The notes under the pieces were generated by a model, which ran no database searches, was not told the DNA's origin, and saw only the letters and a program-made list of their open reading frames with translations. 64,000 nucleotides of DNA from Viridothelium virens. Its lineage: Eukaryota; Ascomycota; Dothideomycetes; Trypetheliales; Trypetheliaceae. This document shows, one piece after another, positions 34,465-45,554 of the stretch (within the stretch, counting starts at the first letter, position 1; every line of letters begins with the position of its first letter). The translations under genes and the position numbers were made by a program. The DNA is taken from the NCBI GenBank assembly GCA_010094025.1, contig ML991822.1, forward strand, positions 124,001-188,000, written 5' to 3'.

Positions 34465-34854
34465 CTACCGCAAAAGGCCTTTCGTGAAGCGCGATGCACC
34501 CGGTTTCTGCTTGCCTGACTCATGAACAGTGAGAATATGTCGTGAGAGGGATGCCTTCGCACCTTCGCCTGCATACGAATCCGATACAACAATCACGCCT
34601 CCTGTTGCTGCACTCTTTCCTACTCCACACAAACATCTCACACCAAACAAGCCGTCTTGCTTAGTACCGACAAAAATAAAAGCGGTGGTACCTTCTTCGC
34701 ATAAGCTCTTTCTCCACAACTGCGCCGCCCGCCATTCCACCATCCACTTCAGCTTCTGACCTGCATCGATCTCCGCTTCCACCGGAACTCCTTGACCGCC
34801 CGACGTCATTCGATCCAGGGACATAGCATAATTGGGATTTTGCTGACTACCCAT
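34465..34854 (-). CDS. Possible small protein, unknown function
   Basis: 129-residue frame starting with ATG at 34854, only 92 bp from the divergent acidic-protein gene. It reads as ordinary protein (EWRAAQLWRKSLCEEGTTAF, then a glycine/alanine-rich part) but I recognise no family. It has no signal peptide or membrane helix. It could be chance or a fragment of a longer spliced gene in the mccA upstream region. Confidence 0.3.
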   Translation of the reverse strand: MGSQQNPNYAMSLDRMTSGGQGVPVEAEIDAGQKLKWMVEWRAAQLWRKSLCEEGTTAFIFVGTKQDGLFGVRCLCGVGKSAATGGVIVVSDSYAGEGAKASLSRHILTVHESGKQKPGASRFTKGLLR

Positions 34855-34946
34855 GTCATGTCTACCTGCATCTGAATTCTAAAGAGACCGCTGCCGTAAC
34901 CCAGTCCCAGTCCTACCCTCGCGCTCTCAGAGTCTACAAGAGGATC

Positions 34947-36433
34947 ATGTCCGACTATGGTGAAGATGACTATGATGATTATGACCTCGACTATGAATAC
35001 ATCTATGTCGAGGACGAGTTTGGAGCCGCAGTAAGTCTCTACAAGCCTCTAAATACACTTAGTACCACGTGCTCCTTTGGAAAATCGCCCGCTCCCACAT
35101 ACTCCTCCATACACAAACTCTATTAACACGGAGGATCTTGCAGGATGATCTCGCGGAGCACGCCATAGCCTCACCACCCTACACTTTCTTCGAGTATGAA
35201 GTAGAGCAGCACGACTATGATCCATATGATTACTTCAACGACATCGAATACACCTCTGATGGCTACTTCGATGATGTCGCGGAGAACGGCAAAATGGCGA
35301 CGCCGAGTCGCCTACAGCAGAAGAAAAACGATGCCTCGAACGCACCGAGTACTAAGACAGGCCAGAAAAGAAAGGCTGCCACCGCAGTCCCCCACTCGCA
35401 GCATACCCCTAAAAAGGCCCGAATGGCGCATCAGGAGGCCCTTGAAGAAGAGCTACCACCGACCGTTGTATGGGTTCCGTGGAACGAGAGGCCAGGCATT
35501 GTTGGCTACTCGCGTGAGAGCAAGGAAATTGCAACGAGTAAACCATTCGCGCTCCTCGCAGACTGGAGAGATCGAATTGGAAAATTTAAGCCTAGCGCTG
35601 GAAGAAGTGCGGTTGTAACAGAGCTGCAGGTGCCGGATCATGGAGAAGATGAAGACGCGGAAGAGGACGTTGACCAAGAGGCTTACGGTGGCAATGATGT
35701 TGATAGTGAGGATGAAGACGCAGACATTGATGAAGGGGCACTACAAGAAAACTTGAAGAAAGCCTTGGGCGATAAGCTGGCGGCATCGGGCATGGACCAG
35801 AACACTCTACTTCAATATGCGATGCGTATGCTCTCTGGCGAAGGCGACTCAGATGACATTGCGGGAGAGCTTGCAAACAATCTGCTGGGAAGGGCAACAG
35901 AAGGTCCTGAGGCGGAAGGGATATCACAATGGTTGGGCCAACAAGGCGTTAATCTAGAGGAAGATGGGGAGGGTGAAGAAGACGGAGAGGTAAATGGAGA
36001 GGTTGACTGGCAGTCTGAAAAGGATCATGTGACCGATACGAAAACGACCACCGTCGCTTCATCTCCACCGACACTGACATCCACACGACGGCCTCCAACA
36101 CCTGCCTCCACGCAATCATCGAGTGGCAGTGGGACTCGGTCATGGCCTGCTCAATCTGTAGAACCTCAAACTGTTCCTCAATTTCCCAATCCAGTCGTCC
36201 CTGCCATTCGAGGTGGCACATCTACTCCAAAACCCAGTGCCACCAAATCGCGAAAGCGGAAAGCTGAGGCGCCGCAACAGCGGGGGCCAGAGGATCTGGA
36301 CGATGAGCCTGTGGATCAGCCACCACCCGCGAAGAGAGTCGCTTCCTATGCTGCCCCAACAGCGAGCAGCAAGAACAAAGCTACTGCAGAGCCTGTTAAG
36401 CCAAAAGCGCGGAGTGCGGGGAGAAGGTCCTGA
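34947..36433 (+). CDS. Acidic, largely disordered nuclear protein, unknown function
   Basis: Two exons, 34947-35030 and 35144-36433, with a 113-nt intron, 457 residues. The N-terminus is a run of Asp/Tyr (MSDYGEDDYDDYDLDYEYIY) across the splice junction. A more ordered, tryptophan-containing part follows (VVWVPWNERPGIVGYSRESK, about residues 145-165). Acidic stretches, a helical segment near residue 260 (QNTLLQYAMRMLSGEG) and two likely nuclear localisation signals (GQKRKA and KSRKRKAE) are visible. The composition suggests a chromatin- or RNA-associated nuclear protein, but no family is recognised. The splice join is supported by an unbroken frame and good GT-AG sites. Confidence 0.68.
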
Positions 36434-37418
36434 TTCCAGTCAGCATTTGCAGACGCGATAGTCCTATCACCACAACATTCCTAAAGGTGGCGATCAGGAG
36501 GAGCATTGATAGCGGAAATCAAGTTCTTCGTAAAGCGTGCCAAAGAACGGTATTGAGCTGGCGTTGCAGATTAGGCTTAAGGCAAATGGATGGGCTTCGT
36601 TCTTTTCTTCGATCGCTCCAAGGCTCATTTGGGAATACCATAAAAGAGGTTACGGCGTCCATTTTGGGTTATTGGGCGCAGGAATCTCAGACGGTGAATA
36701 ACTAGCTCGGGTGTTATAGTGACGCAGATGACCTTTGAGTCTGATTCATTGCTAGTTCCAAGGAGAGGAAGGGCGCATGTGCATGTGTGGGGTCCTGTAT
36801 TGTACGAATGTCTACCTCACTCATTCAGCTAGGTAGTTACGTGAGAAGCATGAAAAGCACAACCTCAATTCCCACCCTGACCTTCTTACTTTAACCTTTC
36901 TTCGTTCGGTCCTACAAAAGGTTCCATGGATTAATAGAGGTGGGGGGGGAAACTTTACGGCCAAACATGTAAATAAAAACAACTGTAAAAAATTTCGACT
37001 TCAAAAAGGGCAAAACTGAAGCCTGGGAAAGCCACAGAAACACCTCAAGGGAACCCCAGAGGCATTCTTTAGTAGTTAAGCCACAACCCCGATCACAGAT
37101 TTGTTACCACTGCAATGGCGCACTTAACCAATACACCATCCGTCCCTCTGCTAGGTGTAGAAATATAATTACAAATATATATATCATAGAGTGATGTCTG
37201 AGGATAACCCAATCAGCTTAGGTATGCATAGAATGGGTGCATCAATTTCTCTAAGACAATTATTTATCGGTAAAGCCCTCACTCTCAAAGTAAAATCAAT
37301 CATCGAGGGCTTTGCAAACAAGCAATGTTCTCTGAAGCCTATATCTTTAATAAAAATTGTAACGTAAACACCTAGTCACGTACAGGCCGCTTCACTACAC
37401 CGTAAAGTTCTCAATCCT
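36434..37418. other. Intergenic, partly AT-rich
   Basis: Holds the converging 3' ends of the acidic-protein gene and the glycosyltransferase. 37,100-37,370 is AT-rich. A G-run lies near 36,943-36,950. No gene recognised. Confidence 0.5.
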
Positions 37419-38954
37419 TCACACATCTTTCCTCACCTTGCCCCCATTCTCTACTACCTCCTGAATAATCCGATCTACCTCCGCAATCGGATCATACCGC
37501 CTCGCCTTCGCCGCCAACTCCGCCACTTTCTCTCTATACCTCCTATTCCCCAACACCTCCCTCACCGCCCCCCTCAACCTCTCCTCCCCTGGCCGTCTCG
37601 CCCGCAGATTCACTCCAATCCCCGCCCACTCCACCAGCGCGCACACCGTCGCCTTATCCTGCGCAACCCCCGACACCACCATCGGCACCCCAGCCCTCAA
37701 ACCATGCTGCACCGCGCCCCAGCCACCACTCGACACCATGAGCGACGCATGCGGCAGCAGCAGATCATACGGGACGAACCTCGCAACCCTCGCATTCTGC
37801 GGGACCGCCGCCATCAGCTCCGCGCCACCGTCGCCAGTGGTGGTGCTGTTGGGATCCGTCGCCACGAGCGTCGCCACCACAAAGACATCCTCCATGTCCG
37901 CGCAGGCGCGCAGGGTCGGCCAGATGAGGTCATCGGGGTTATTATCCTGCGAGCCAGACGACACAGCGACGACGCGCTTCCCTGCGGCTTTAGCGGCGAG
38001 GAGGTCAGCCCACCAAGGGGGCAGGGCGCGGGGCGCGACGCCGACGATGGGCAGGGGCCCGATGAAGTGGACGGGGAGGGCGAGGTCGGCGCGCGGGAAC
38101 TCGAAGTCGGGGATGTTGAGTTGGAGGTGCAGCTCGGAGAGGTGGTAGAAGGACTCGAACATGGCGGGGATGGAAGGGGCGGTGGCGCCCAGGGAGCGCA
38201 GGCGGGATTCGTAGGCGGTGTTGAGGGCGATGGAGAGGGACTCGCGGTATTGGTGTTGTTGGGCGTGCAAGTGGATCGCGCGGGACTGCGGGCTGGTGGA
38301 GGGGACGCGTGGGTCGCGGAAGGGGAAGGTGTCGTTGCTTTCCATCATGAGGGCGCTGAGGCCGAGGCCGAGATAGGTGTCTGGCTTGATGCCTGGTGCA
38401 CCGAACACTTGGGGAGCCAGTCCTGGAAAAGAAAAGTCGCCGATATAGATGATGGGTCTGTCTTTGCCATGTTTCCTCTTGTGTTCTGCGAAGACCCTTT
38501 GCATGGTGGACTCGAAGTACGGTAATGCATCGATCCACACCGCATTCATTATAAATTGTTCCTTCTCTTCTCCTTCGGGAAGCGACATAAAGTGAGCCAT
38601 ATCTTCCTCCCATAATAAAGCTGCTGGACCATCCATAGGCTCAAACGCTGCTCCAATCTTTTCGATGCTATCTTTAAATACTGATCCAGAGACAAAAGTG
38701 ACAGGATAGCCGCGTTTGACAAGACCCTCTGCAATGGTGCTAACCTTTTCAATGTGCCCAAATGCAGTGAGAGCTGCCATGATGATGGGCGTACTTGACC
38801 GTAAACCGACAACCGCGCCCCCCGACGATCCAGTCAGAATCCATTGCCGTGTCAGTTCCTTGATGAATCCTGGTGAATAGAATTGAACAGCAACAAACGC
38901 CAAGATTGGGAGGAGGGCAATAGCTCCAAGACTGGATCTGAGCGTACCTGGCAT
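37419..38954 (-). CDS. UDP-glycosyltransferase (GT1-like) with N-terminal hydrophobic anchor
   Basis: Single exon, 511 residues. Residues 8-26 (LGAIALLPILAFVAVQFY) form a hydrophobic signal-anchor. The N-terminal half has the acceptor-side GT-B signature (FGHIEKVSTIAEGLVKRGYPVTFVSG), and the C-terminal half the donor-binding region (VARFVPYDLLLPHASLMVSS then GGWGAVQHGLRAGVPMVV), matching MGT/sterol-type glycosyltransferases. It should transfer a sugar from UDP-sugar to a small lipophilic molecule; the acceptor is unknown. No biosynthetic cluster partner lies next to it. The C-terminal half (37,420-38,350) is far more GC-rich than the N-terminal half. Confidence 0.85.
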   Translation of the reverse strand: MPGTLRSSLGAIALLPILAFVAVQFYSPGFIKELTRQWILTGSSGGAVVGLRSSTPIIMAALTAFGHIEKVSTIAEGLVKRGYPVTFVSGSVFKDSIEKIGAAFEPMDGPAALLWEEDMAHFMSLPEGEEKEQFIMNAVWIDALPYFESTMQRVFAEHKRKHGKDRPIIYIGDFSFPGLAPQVFGAPGIKPDTYLGLGLSALMMESNDTFPFRDPRVPSTSPQSRAIHLHAQQHQYRESLSIALNTAYESRLRSLGATAPSIPAMFESFYHLSELHLQLNIPDFEFPRADLALPVHFIGPLPIVGVAPRALPPWWADLLAAKAAGKRVVAVSSGSQDNNPDDLIWPTLRACADMEDVFVVATLVATDPNSTTTGDGGAELMAAVPQNARVARFVPYDLLLPHASLMVSSGGWGAVQHGLRAGVPMVVSGVAQDKATVCALVEWAGIGVNLRARRPGEERLRGAVREVLGNRRYREKVAELAAKARRYDPIAEVDRIIQEVVENGGKVRKDV

Positions 38955-40579
38955 GTTCAGAGATTCAAATGGGTCTCAAGTCAGTATCTGTAGTGACAAG
39001 GAATCGAAGCCAAGTCAGGAGACTTTAAAACTTGTGCAAGGTATCACATCCCCACATCGCTGTGCTCTCCAAGCTGGCGAGATCGCTACCATTTGATCCA
39101 ATCACAACAAGGCATCTACTGTATCCCAGCTGCTCTAACCTGAACCACCAAAAAGCCTGTTCTGTTTCTAATGCATAAGCATTAAAAATCAGTAATGGCC
39201 AGGTTTTGATGGCTGGAGCTAGTTTGAGTATATTGACACCAGTGATAGATTGGTTCTAATATGGATCACAGACACCGGTCCGTTATGCTTACTCCAAGAA
39301 AGTAGCTTTGGAGCTATAAGCGGGAAAGCAATCATTCATTCCTAAGCTCGACTCGCAATACGTGTGAGTTCTTTGCCGATACGTCTTTTATCGTGTTCCG
39401 TAGATCCGGAATTGTGTATCGCTCGCGAACGAGAATCCGGGCTCTCGGTAGCCATCCGAAGAGCCATCAGAAGAACCAATCGGATAAGCTTGGACTGTTG
39501 AGTGCAGCATTGATTTTTTCATCTCAGGGATATTCTGGCTGACTGAAGTTTAAAGATCTGAATAAACAATCGGCATACCGCTGGAATGAGTTTGAAATAA
39601 CGTCCGCGAGGAACTTTGTTTTTTATACTGATATGTCCTGCTCACAGGCGCAAGTCCAGTACCGATGAAGCGTTCATTGGATTCAGCACATGGAACTTCG
39701 CACACGAAGTTATGAAGATCCGTGAGAAGTTGACCACAAGATTAGTAGTGGGATCCCCATCCTGGCGCGGATCTCTATCGCGTACACTGGCTCAGAATGT
39801 AATTAGCCTCCACTTTAGACTTCAAAAGAGGGTATGTAGTTCAATGGTTTTAATGAAATGCCCCGCTTCTTCCCTGCTGTTCACGTACGCTAGGACATGC
39901 GAAATGCTGGCTTCAAGCATGTACTCCATCGATATCGGCGACGCCGAGGATCTGTGATGAAACCTTGAAGGAGATACGAGAAGCTTCCGCGGAATCCACA
40001 TGGAGAAATCTACGAGATCCCAACTTTGATACGGAAGTCAATCGGACAACTTGATTTCTTACTTAGTTAGTGAACTGTCGCGTGCATCTGTAAGAGCGCA
40101 GAGACTCCCCGGATGTAGTCTCGCCGTTCTGCTTCAGATTGACGTCTCCTGCTCAGAATTGAAGGGATCAAGTTTGTATGACAAGTGTCAGAATGCCTTC
40201 ACTGGTGAGAATTTCTATGCCAAAGGATTGAACGACTCAGCACTTTGCCGCTGCATTGAATGTATGCGCTCGCATGGAGTAGTTGAAGTTTGCAACCATA
40301 CGTACGATAGAGTATCGGGCCGGGCACCGATATGTAATTAGCTCCATTCGCACAATTTCAATCCCACGATAGCAAATCAGAATCAATTCGCTGGATGTCA
40401 TGTAAATCTGTTCCAAGCCCAAAAGCAGCATAATCCATCAAGCAAGACAACTCCATCCATGCCCAGATGCTAATACTATTGTCCGAAAACCCAAATCCCA
40501 ACACAGGTCTCTACCAGAGCTCCTTAGTATCTCCCTCATTTGATAAACGCCATAAATTACAGATAGAAGAAAAAGAATC
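38955..40579. other. Intergenic, no supported gene
   Basis: Frames at 39616-39957 and 40051-40341 (plus) are open; the second has eight cysteines but no signal peptide and no family match. I see no splice path joining them convincingly. Confidence 0.4.
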
Positions 40580-42032
40580 TCAGTCCTCAGCTCCTTGTGC
40601 TTCCGAATCAGCAACACTATCTTCCCGCCTCACCCCCGCCGTCGCCGTACTAGCCACACTGACCGCACTCAGCGGCCCAGCATCCTTGCTCCCACCTCCC
40701 AGCGAAATCTTCAGCTTCTTCCTCGGCGTCTCCACCGCATCCCCAGCATCATCCTTTTCCCTCTCCCTCTTCCCATTCTCTCCCTTCGGCAACCTCTTCG
40801 CCGCATCCTTCGCCTTGCTCCCATCCCCCCCACCCTTCACCTTCACCCCATTACCGCCCTTCCCCTCTTTCTCTTTCTCTTTATCCTTCTCCTTCTTCTT
40901 CCCCTTCTTCTTGACCGGCCCCTCTCCCCCCTCCACCTCCTCCCCATCCCCATCCTCGCCCCCGGCAGCACTCATACTCTTCCTCTTTGTCCCCCCACTC
41001 CCATTCTGCAACCCCCCCGGCGCCGGCGTCCCCCCCCGGCTCCCCATCGGCGTCCCCGTCGAGCTCCCATCCCCCCTCCCGCTCGCACTCCCACTCATCT
41101 TCGCCATCGCAGCCCGACTGCTCTGCCGCCCGCCAATGCCCAGACACTTCTCCATGTGCTGCGCGAAGCGGACGATGAGCAGGCTGCGCTTGCAGGTTGG
41201 GCACGTCTGCCAGGGGACGTAGTTGGCGGGCTTCGGGGCGAGGGCGCTGCGGGAGCCAGGGCCGGATGGCTTGTTGCTGTTGCTGCCGTGGGTGTCGGTG
41301 CTGTTGGCGGCGTCTTGGGGGGAGCCGTCGGCATGGGCGCCGGTGGTGGAGTCTTGGCTGTTGCTTGGGGTGCTGTCTTTTTCGCTGCGCGATTGTTGTT
41401 GGGAGAGGGCGGATTTGAGGAGGTCTTTGTCTTTCTTTTTTGAGGGCGGTTTGGTGTCGGCGTCGCCTGCGAAGGGCTGGCCGTGAATGTCATGGCCGGG
41501 TTTTTGGATGAAGGGGTGTCGGGTGCAGTATTGTTTGGTAGGATCAGGGGGTCGGGAGTTTGGACCGGTGGTAGGGTAGAGGAGGCGTGGGAGGTGACAA
41601 GCGGGACAGAGGATCTCGGTTGTAGTCTTGAGAGGATTGCCCTTCAGGGTTATCTTGCCGTTGTCGTATATTGCTCCCGGAGTATCGAGTTTGACTGATA
41701 AGGCTTGTGAGGTACTATTATTCTTATTGTTAGGAGTTGTAGTGATAGCATCGGCGGCCTGAGAGACGGCGGTGCGTTCAGCGAGAGTAGCAGCGCTCTG
41801 CATGCGCAAGAGCTTTTCTGATCGATGTACATCGAGGACGACATCGTGAATGATATTGTACAGACAACTAGAGACTACATCGGAGGACTATGCGCTGCCC
41901 AGTCAGCTTCCTGATTCCTAACAGAATCGCTCAAGTCGGACTCACCAGCCCAGCAAGGCTGCTCTGTTGGATTTGAATAGGCTTCGACCCGGCCGGCGGA
42001 CCCGACTGTGTGGGTTTGGTTTCTTGAGACAT
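40580..42032 (-). CDS. SGF11: SAGA deubiquitinase module subunit Sgf11-like
   Basis: Two exons, 42032-41946 and 41887-40580, 58-nt intron, 464 residues. The joined N-terminus has the helix SSDVVSSCLYNIIHDVVLDV that Sgf11 uses to pack into the module. The zinc finger CPTCKRSLLIVRFAQHMEKC, followed by LGIGGRQSSRAA (about residues 250-285), is the Sgf11 type (C-x2-C...H-x3-C). A second pair CPACH near residue 120 and lysine-rich low-complexity tail follow. Sgf11 activates the Ubp8 protease to remove ubiquitin from histone H2B. Yeast Sgf11 is about 100 residues; the long middle and tail here are disordered additions seen in filamentous fungi. The tail is GC-rich. Confidence 0.85.
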
Positions 42033-44345
42033 TCTTTGCGGTGAAGATATTCCGTAGCTTTAGGCTATGGCGAAGATGTACATGCCGTGGCGATATGCGG
42101 TCCTGTCAGAGGGTCGCAGTCGATAGGAGGGACGCTGATGAAGAACAGCGTGGGCTGTGAACTCCCAGCCATGGGAATTCACATTGTCGTCATGTGCGGG
42201 TGTGAGGACGTTCGGGTGTTTGGTTCCTGAGCTAGCCTTTGAGTGAGGGTCGGGGATTCGGAAAGAAATAAAGTTGAGGGTCTGCCATTGTTACACCCCT
42301 GTCAGCTCTAATTAAGTACGAAATGGCCTCATTCGCGAAAGCTTCCACGACTTCCTAACCGCCGCAACGTGCATGAGGAACGGTCTACGCATCAGCGAAA
42401 GAGTCAAACATACATGTATCAATATCTTCGGCCCTCTTGCTTCTACGGCATTGATATCGAGAGTTTTCTGCACAACAAGTGTCGTCTCCTGCTCGTTGCG
42501 GCACAGGAGTGCCTTAGAATATTTCCCACTCTGTGACGTCAATGTCTAGCTGCTTGTACATTTTTACCAATAGATTTCGTGCATTCTTATATGGAGTGTT
42601 ATGGCAAATAGAAGGTGCCACCTAAGGCAAAGCCGCACCACTTTAAAACGGGAAAAGAGATTAGTCTACATGGGAAAATGTGACGAGCAGTACTGGTAAA
42701 TCAGCCATTAACCACAGTGAAATCATATGGGCGTCATCTAGTTCAGGCTGTATTCACTGCCATGAAACATTATAGTCGCTCAGGCGGTGGTTAAGACCAT
42801 GCTCAATGTCAATTACTTTCATTTCTATCTCCCTGTGTTTCCTGCTCTTGACAGTGATCCTTTGAAGCCATGCTACCGTCCAGCCCACCTCTCTGTGGAG
42901 CAGTTCTTTTAATCGCAAGTAATATGCACCTGCATCCATTCTATCCGATTTCTTCGATTTCTTCGACAAACGGATCTAAGATCTTCCAGTCCCTGATTAC
43001 CGTCTACGCCTCTCCCAGAGACAGCTTTCCTCTGGGAGACAGCTTCCCTTTAGTGCCCTCCAGCCTTGCTAGACTTCCATTTCATCCTAATCCGCTCCTC
43101 GAATTTGCCTATTCCTGTCATTATTCGTGCAGCCACTGCCACTGCCGACTCCAAATCGTCCAGTAAGCCATCCGCGAAACCATCTGGCAAACCCTCTCAC
43201 GGCTACTCTGCTAGTGAGGTTGCAGGTAGCTTCTTCCTCAGTGTCATCCTTGGTTGCGGTGTCGCCTAGTTCCATAACCTTTCAAGCGGACGTAAAAGGG
43301 CATCCTTGAAGGCAAAAAGAGCGCCTCTACTACGGGCGAAATATCGACTTGCGCTGTAGCACCGCCATGGTCTTGTAGTATTTATGGCCACGGCAATGGG
43401 TAATCAATCAGTGGCGAGCCCTGGTATGCGAAGGATGGACTCAGTGAGTTGCCTTCAGAGAGCGAGGAGACTAGAAAGTCGAGCGGAGGAGGGGCATTCC
43501 TAACAAGCGGCAGCCGTGGAAGTGTATCGACTTTGAATCTCGCAGAGCTAGGGCCAGAGATTCCGGCACCGGTAGGGCGTGGAGATGCCAGAGAGATCGT
43601 TGGAGAAGGATAGAAGATAGGAGTGCAATCATTGTGACAAAGAGAGGGAAAGAGACATGTGGGACGCCCCATGGATGGGAAAAATCTTATTCGTAACCTG
43701 CTAAGTGATAGAAGGAAGGAATGGTATTGTTGTACAGCATTTTGGCCCAATACTAAGTAGTGGAGGTGAAAATCCTCCTACAGCTCTTTACCCAAATATT
43801 CCGTAGTCACAGGGGTTCCTTTGGCCGTGATGGATGATTTGATCAAAGTAATTGGCTTCGAGTTCCAGAAGAATCTTTCTAGGGCACGGTGTTGACAGGT
43901 CCTTGGTACCGCTCAGGTGTCCAAACTGCTTCTCATAACGACGCCACTGTACGGTCACCCCAAGAACAATGTGCATTCCCCGCGTTTATGGTATGAATCC
44001 GTGAAGTCGTAGGAATCCATGGTCTTATCATCGCAAATGACGGAAGCTAGCCTTCGTCGAGGCCAAGAAATCGATTGGGCGCCGCCTTGATACCAAGCTG
44101 GCATTCTCACCACTCTTCCGTAGATCTTTGCTTTCTCGGTGGAGCTCTTATCCGTCATCCTGAATCTATCCTCTGAGGATCTCGTGAGTGTATAGAGGTG
44201 GAATATTTTAGCCACGTTCCATGTCGAGATGCCTCGGTTGGGGGAATGAAGTTCAATGTAAGGTCAGTTTTGAAAGAAGTGTCCACTGGTACGCTTCAGT
44301 TTGTAAGACGCGCGGTATGGAGTGCCTCATAGAAAAGGCTCCTGA
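42033..44345. other. Intergenic, possible decayed gene at its right end
   Basis: No gene supported in 42,033-43,780. On the minus strand, frames 43955-44215 and 43788-43976 run one into the other (YDFTDSYHKRG then MHIVLGVTVQWRRYEKQFGH) and together read like protein, but they lie in different frames without a usable intron between. This may be a relic; no family is recognised. Confidence 0.3.
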
Positions 44346-45071
44346 TCACGAGTACTTGCATCCCAAACAATCGCCTTCTAGCGTCCATCCAAGTACGAAA
44401 CGAAGTACCAACGCTAGCGCGAACAGCATCATCAGCGATACTCCAAGCACTATTCCAGTCAAAGTGAATAACCTTTTCGCTCTTCTGCACCCCGTCCGTA
44501 TGCTCTCTAGATCTTCTACGCCTGTCACCATTGACGCTGGAACGGCTTTTGCACGACTCCATCGGCTCCTCTCCAAATGAAGTTCTCGACTCGGAAGAGC
44601 AGCATGGGGATGCCTTTCAGCATACGTCTGTCCATAAACATGCTGCTGAGCATCGGCATCGCGTCTTGCATCGAGAACGTGAACAGGAACCAGTGATACT
44701 GTATCTTGATCAAGTCGTTCCCTTTGTTTCGACGAAGAGCATGGTGTGAGACTCAGACATGGGCTGGTGCAGGAGCTTTCAGACTTCAAAGGTTTGTCAA
44801 GAGGGCTGAGCGTTTCCACGGGCTCGAAGTTGCCCCACGATTCAGAACTGTCGGGACTTTCTGATCGGAACTGGGGAGAGAATGAGTCATGGGGAACGAA
44901 GTACTGCGAATGATGAGAATCCTAATAGTAGAATGAAATTCACGACACCGCTAGATCTCTGGAATAGCTCAGACGTACCTTTGGAGAATATTCCTGTGAT
45001 AAGATCTCAAATGACTGCTGCTTGCCTTCTTTTCTAGGAGCCATTTGGGGTGTCTTTATTTTGACTGCCAT
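44346..45071 (-). CDS. Single-pass membrane protein, unknown function
   Basis: Two exons, 45071-44979 and 44921-44346, 57-nt intron, 222 residues. The intron joins EILSQEYSPK to DSHHSQYFVPHDSF in frame. The first 160 residues are hydrophilic and serine-rich. Residues about 188-212 form one strong hydrophobic helix (LFTLTGIVLGVSLMMLFALA) preceded by RRAK, and the C-terminus is short with two cysteines (GDCLGCKYS). That layout suggests a tail-anchored or type II membrane protein with a large cytosolic part. No family recognised. Confidence 0.55.
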
Positions 45072-45554
45072 GATAGCTTGACAGCAGAGCAAGAGTATTG
45101 ACAAGAGCTAATATCAAGCAAAGGAATAGCATGGTTAAACCGCTGTAAGGAAGGGTAGTATATTAGTGGACTCATTCATGGGGTATTTTTAAAAGATAGT
45201 AGCATCTTGGAACGGGTCCCGTTGGGCCACCAAAATGGAAGTTTTGGTCAGCAATGTCCAACAAGAACCTCGACGCTTCATATGCGACTATCCCCTATAT
45301 CTACCAACAACTTGGCAGCCACAGCAAATGCTTGCTACAAGCGAATAACGAGGCATCTCATACGACAGATGTTTCGCAGATTGCGTAAGCCTTGTACTGA
45401 GGCAAGGTCACTGGAGTGTTGGCCTTTCGTCCATGTGGAGCAAAAATTCCTTCATTTCCTGCCGCGTTTATCGATAGTCGAGATACTTTCGCTAAACTTC
45501 ACGGCCGCGCTTGCCAAAAGGGCCTGGTCTTACTGCTCGATCCACTAAAAGGTC
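45072..45554. other. Intergenic
   Basis: Between the start of the membrane-protein gene and the end of the TRIP4-like gene. No motif-bearing frame; 45207-45548 (plus) is open but unlike protein. Confidence 0.45.

Noticed and set aside
37704-38525. Plus-strand frame of 273 residues
   Set aside because: Antisense shadow of the GC-rich half of the glycosyltransferase.
40051-40341. Cysteine-rich 96-residue frame considered as an effector
   Set aside because: No signal peptide, no family match and no supporting neighbour.
40467-41443. Plus-strand frames of 251 and 282 residues
   Set aside because: Antisense to the low-complexity tail of Sgf11; Ser/Pro/Leu runs only.
43066-43269. Short frame ending in a hydrophobic segment
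   Set aside because: Begins at a non-ATG codon, has no homologue that I recognise and lies among equally open frames.
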